Source: JAWLGW01 sp964569055
Lineage (GTDB): Bacteria; Planctomycetota; J058
Assembly (NCBI GenBank): GCA_964569055.1
Contig: CAZMSZ010000151.1
Span: 1 to 16,268 of the forward strand
Direction of reading: 5' to 3'
Length of the DNA stretch: 16,268 nt
Below the pieces are notes generated by a model. The model saw nothing but the letters and a program-made list of their open reading frames with translations. It was not told where the DNA came from and searched no databases. A program made the position numbers and the translations under genes. Of the stretch, positions 14,912 to 16,268 are shown one piece after another (position 1 is the stretch's first letter; every line of letters starts with the position of its first letter).

Positions 14912-15628
14912 TCACACCCCCCCGGCGTAGGGGATCGGGTCGCTGGCGCCGGCCTCGCGGAAGCCCTTGAGGCGGAGCGCGCAGGCGTCGCAGCGGCCGC
15001 AGGCCACGTCGGCGGCGGGGTCGTAGCACGACCAGGTCAGCTCGAGCGGGGCGGCGAGCTCGAGCGCGAGCCGGACGATGTCGGCCTTGCTGCGCTCGAG
15101 CAGCGGCGCGAGCACCTCGAACCGGGCGCCGCGCTCGGCGCCGGCCGCGGTCGCGACGCCGGCCAGGGCCTCGAACGCGCGCAGGAAGGCGGGCCGGCAG
15201 TCGGGGTAGCCCGAGTAGTCGAGCGCGTTGACCCCGATCACCAGGCGCGTGGCGCCGATCACCTCGGCCAGGCCGAGCGCCAGCGAGAGGAGGATCGTGT
15301 TGCGCGCGGGCACGTAGGTCACCGGCACGCCGGCGCCGATCGCGGCCTCGTCGCGGTCCTTGGGCACCTCGATCGCGGGGTCGGTGAGGGCGCTCCCGCC
15401 CACCGCGGCGAGGTCGAGCCGCAGCACGCGGTGCTCGACGCCCAGGCGCGCCGCCACGGCCCGGGCGCGCTCGAGCTCGATCCGCTGGCGCTGGCCGTAA
15501 TCGACCGACAGCGCGGTCAGCGCGTACCCCTCGCGGAGCGCCCAGCAGGCGGCGGTGGTCGAGTCGAGCCCGCCAGAGAGCAGGACTACGGCCCGGGGCG
15601 GGGCGTCGAGCTCGGGCGGGCGGGCCAT
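14912..15628 (-). CDS. queC: 7-cyano-7-deazaguanine synthase QueC
   Basis: The protein has 238 residues. QueC converts 7-carboxy-7-deazaguanine to preQ0 with ATP and ammonia, a cytoplasmic step of queuosine (and other deazaguanine) synthesis. The ATP-binding PP-loop SGGLDSTT is at residues 18-25. VDYGQRQRIEL and VPARNTILLSLAL are conserved QueC segments. Zinc ligands are in SCYDPAADVACGRCDACALRLKGF near the C-terminus: one Cys followed by CGRCDAC. Full length and intact. The ATG at 15628 has GGAGG about 6 bases upstream. No other queuosine gene lies in the window and no deazaguanine DNA-modification genes are adjacent, so the tRNA pathway is the simplest reading. It is divergent from the acyltransferase gene, with 97 bases between the starts. 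Confidence 0.96.
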   Translation of the reverse strand: MARPPELDAPPRAVVLLSGGLDSTTAACWALREGYALTALSVDYGQRQRIELERARAVAARLGVEHRVLRLDLAAVGGSALTDPAIEVPKDRDEAAIGAGVPVTYVPARNTILLSLALGLAEVIGATRLVIGVNALDYSGYPDCRPAFLRAFEALAGVATAAGAERGARFEVLAPLLERSKADIVRLALELAAPLELTWSCYDPAADVACGRCDACALRLKGFREAGASDPIPYAGGV

Positions 15629-15661
15629 GCGGCCTCCAGGCCGGTCGCCAGGGGGTGGGCG

Positions 15662-15681
15662 GGACGGCGCGCCGACCGTCC
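15662..15681. promoter_or_regulatory. Short inverted repeat in the divergent queC/acyltransferase region
   Basis: GGACGG (15662-15667) and CCGTCC (15676-15681) flank an 8-base centre containing CGCGCC. The placement between divergent starts would suit an operator, but 6-base arms are common by chance at this GC content. Confidence 0.2.
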
Positions 15682-15710
15682 TCGCGGTGGTCGACGGGCG
15701 CGCGGGCGCC

Positions 15711-15716
15711 TAGAAT
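15711..15716 (+). promoter_or_regulatory. Candidate -10 element for the acyltransferase gene (leaderless or nearly so)
   Basis: TAGAAT matches TATAAT at five of six positions and stands in very GC-rich sequence, 9 bases before the ATG at 15726. Transcription would start about 2-3 bases before the ATG, and no Shine-Dalgarno is visible, which together suggest a leaderless mRNA. The -35 is not recognisable. Confidence 0.45.
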
Positions 15717-15725
15717 CCGCCGATC

Positions 15726-16268
15726 ATGGTAATCGTCAAGCCCGACGGGCTGCGCTTCTGGATCACGTTCTACGCGCAGCGGCTGTTCATGCTGCCGCTG
15801 GTGTGGCTCGTGTTCCGGGTGTTCAACCGGGTCGAGGTGGAGGGGCTCGAGCACCTCGACGGGCTCGAGGGCGGCCCGGTGATCCTGGCGCCCAATCACA
15901 CCACCGCCTGGGACGCGTGGGTCGGGACGGTGTGGCTGCTGAGCAGCCGCCGGCGCCTGGTGGCGCGCGACACCTACCTCGCGGTGTTCGCCGCACCCGA
16001 GAACATTCCCACCCCGCCGCTGCGCCTGCTGACCGCGAGCCTGGGCGCGATCCCGGTGGACCGCGAGCAGGGCGTCGATCAGTTCGCGCTGACCGACACC
16101 GTGCGCCTGATCCGCGAGGGGCGGCGCAACGTGGTGCTGACGGTCTACCCCGAGGGGACGCGCTCCAAGGACGGGCGCCTGCGCCGGCGCGGCAAGCCCG
16201 GGATCGGCTGGCTGCAGCACCAGACCGGCGCGCCCGTCGTGCCGATCTACCACACCGGCGGGCGTCAA
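15726..16268 (+). CDS. PlsC-family 1-acylglycerol-3-phosphate acyltransferase, 3' partial
   Basis: 181 codons are open from the ATG at 15726 to the window edge. The family transfers an acyl chain to lysophosphatidic acid or a similar acceptor at the inner membrane during phospholipid synthesis. The catalytic H-x4-D motif is NHTTAWD with His58 and Asp63. The acceptor-binding YPEGTRSKDGRL segment is at 141-152, and VVPIYHTGG at 171-179 fits the motif IV region. A hydrophobic stretch at about 11-33 (FWITFYAQRLFMLPLVWLVF) would lie on or in the membrane. Domain order and spacing are normal. Only the C-terminal part, probably some tens of residues, is missing. The exact acceptor cannot be told from sequence. 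Confidence 0.92.
   Translation, partial: MVIVKPDGLRFWITFYAQRLFMLPLVWLVFRVFNRVEVEGLEHLDGLEGGPVILAPNHTTAWDAWVGTVWLLSSRRRLVARDTYLAVFAAPENIPTPPLRLLTASLGAIPVDREQGVDQFALTDTVRLIREGRRNVVLTVYPEGTRSKDGRLRRRGKPGIGWLQHQTGAPVVPIYHTGGRQ

Noticed and set aside
13062..14930. Reading frame continuing from the HEAT-repeat gene through the N run to 14930
   Set aside because: The run of N hides unknown sequence of unknown length, and beyond it the opposite strand encodes the CDGSH protein.
14912..15628. QueC as part of a deazaguanine DNA-modification (Dpd-type) defence system
   Set aside because: No dpd-type transglycosylase, helicase or nuclease genes lie nearby, and the neighbours are ordinary cellular genes.
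14850..16268. 472-codon minus-strand frame over queC and the acyltransferase
   Set aside because: It is out of frame with QueC and antisense to the PlsC motifs; composition is Arg/Ala/His-rich with no recognisable domain.
1..16268. tRNA, rRNA, insertion sequence, integrase, toxin-antitoxin or prophage genes
   Set aside because: I looked on both strands and found no transposase or integrase motifs, no cloverleaf-like sequence and no rRNA-like stretch.

Overview
The window is a high-GC bacterial contig (GC above about 70% by eye, strong G/C bias at third codon positions) carrying eleven protein-coding genes and a 100-base run of N (14439-14538), so it looks like a scaffolded draft or metagenome-assembled genome. 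The cell is probably Gram-negative in envelope type: it encodes a FadL-type outer-membrane channel and a candidate secreted lipoprotein. A kinase-like protein with a secretion-ATPase-like N-terminal domain, a Sua5/phosphatase fusion, a very large CehA-type protein and a HEAT-repeat membrane protein would fit Planctomycetota or Myxococcota. That placement is inference; no rRNA or tRNA is present to settle it.

Layout. At the left edge (1-2680, + strand) is the 3' part of a GspE/PilB secretion or pilus ATPase with an unusual Ala/Pro/Lys-rich tail. It is followed by a Ser/Thr kinase-like protein that has lost the DFG aspartate. Positions 2681-2894 lie between convergent genes and hold a long inverted repeat built from GTGCCC hexamers. 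From 12052 down to 2895, five genes run on the minus strand: a TsaC/Sua5-phosphatase fusion, a GAPN-like aldehyde dehydrogenase overlapping it by 4 bases, then a FadL-family outer-membrane protein, a 1442-residue CehA/McbA-type PHP metallohydrolase and a NUDIX hydrolase. From 12222 rightward (+) come a secreted protein of unknown function and a single-pass membrane protein with HEAT repeats, which runs into the N gap. On the far side of the gap a double-CDGSH iron-sulfur protein (minus) is cut by the same gap, followed by queC (minus). Divergent from queC, a PlsC-type acyltransferase runs off the right edge.

How the genes relate. The fusion gene and the dehydrogenase are translationally coupled. 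FadL, the CehA-like protein and the NUDIX gene are closely spaced and may be one transcript: an outer-membrane pore for hydrophobic compounds beside a secreted hydrolase. The secreted unknown and the HEAT protein form a second likely operon with a good sigma-70-like promoter. The rest are housekeeping functions: queuosine precursor synthesis, phospholipid acylation and tRNA t6A modification.

Nothing here is a recognisable defence system, CRISPR array, prophage or insertion sequence. The most unusual items are the degenerate kinase beside the pilus ATPase, the dehydrogenase lacking the usual catalytic glutamate, the three-fold repeat inside the CehA-like protein, the hexamer inverted repeat, and an AT-rich pocket near 14831-14900.
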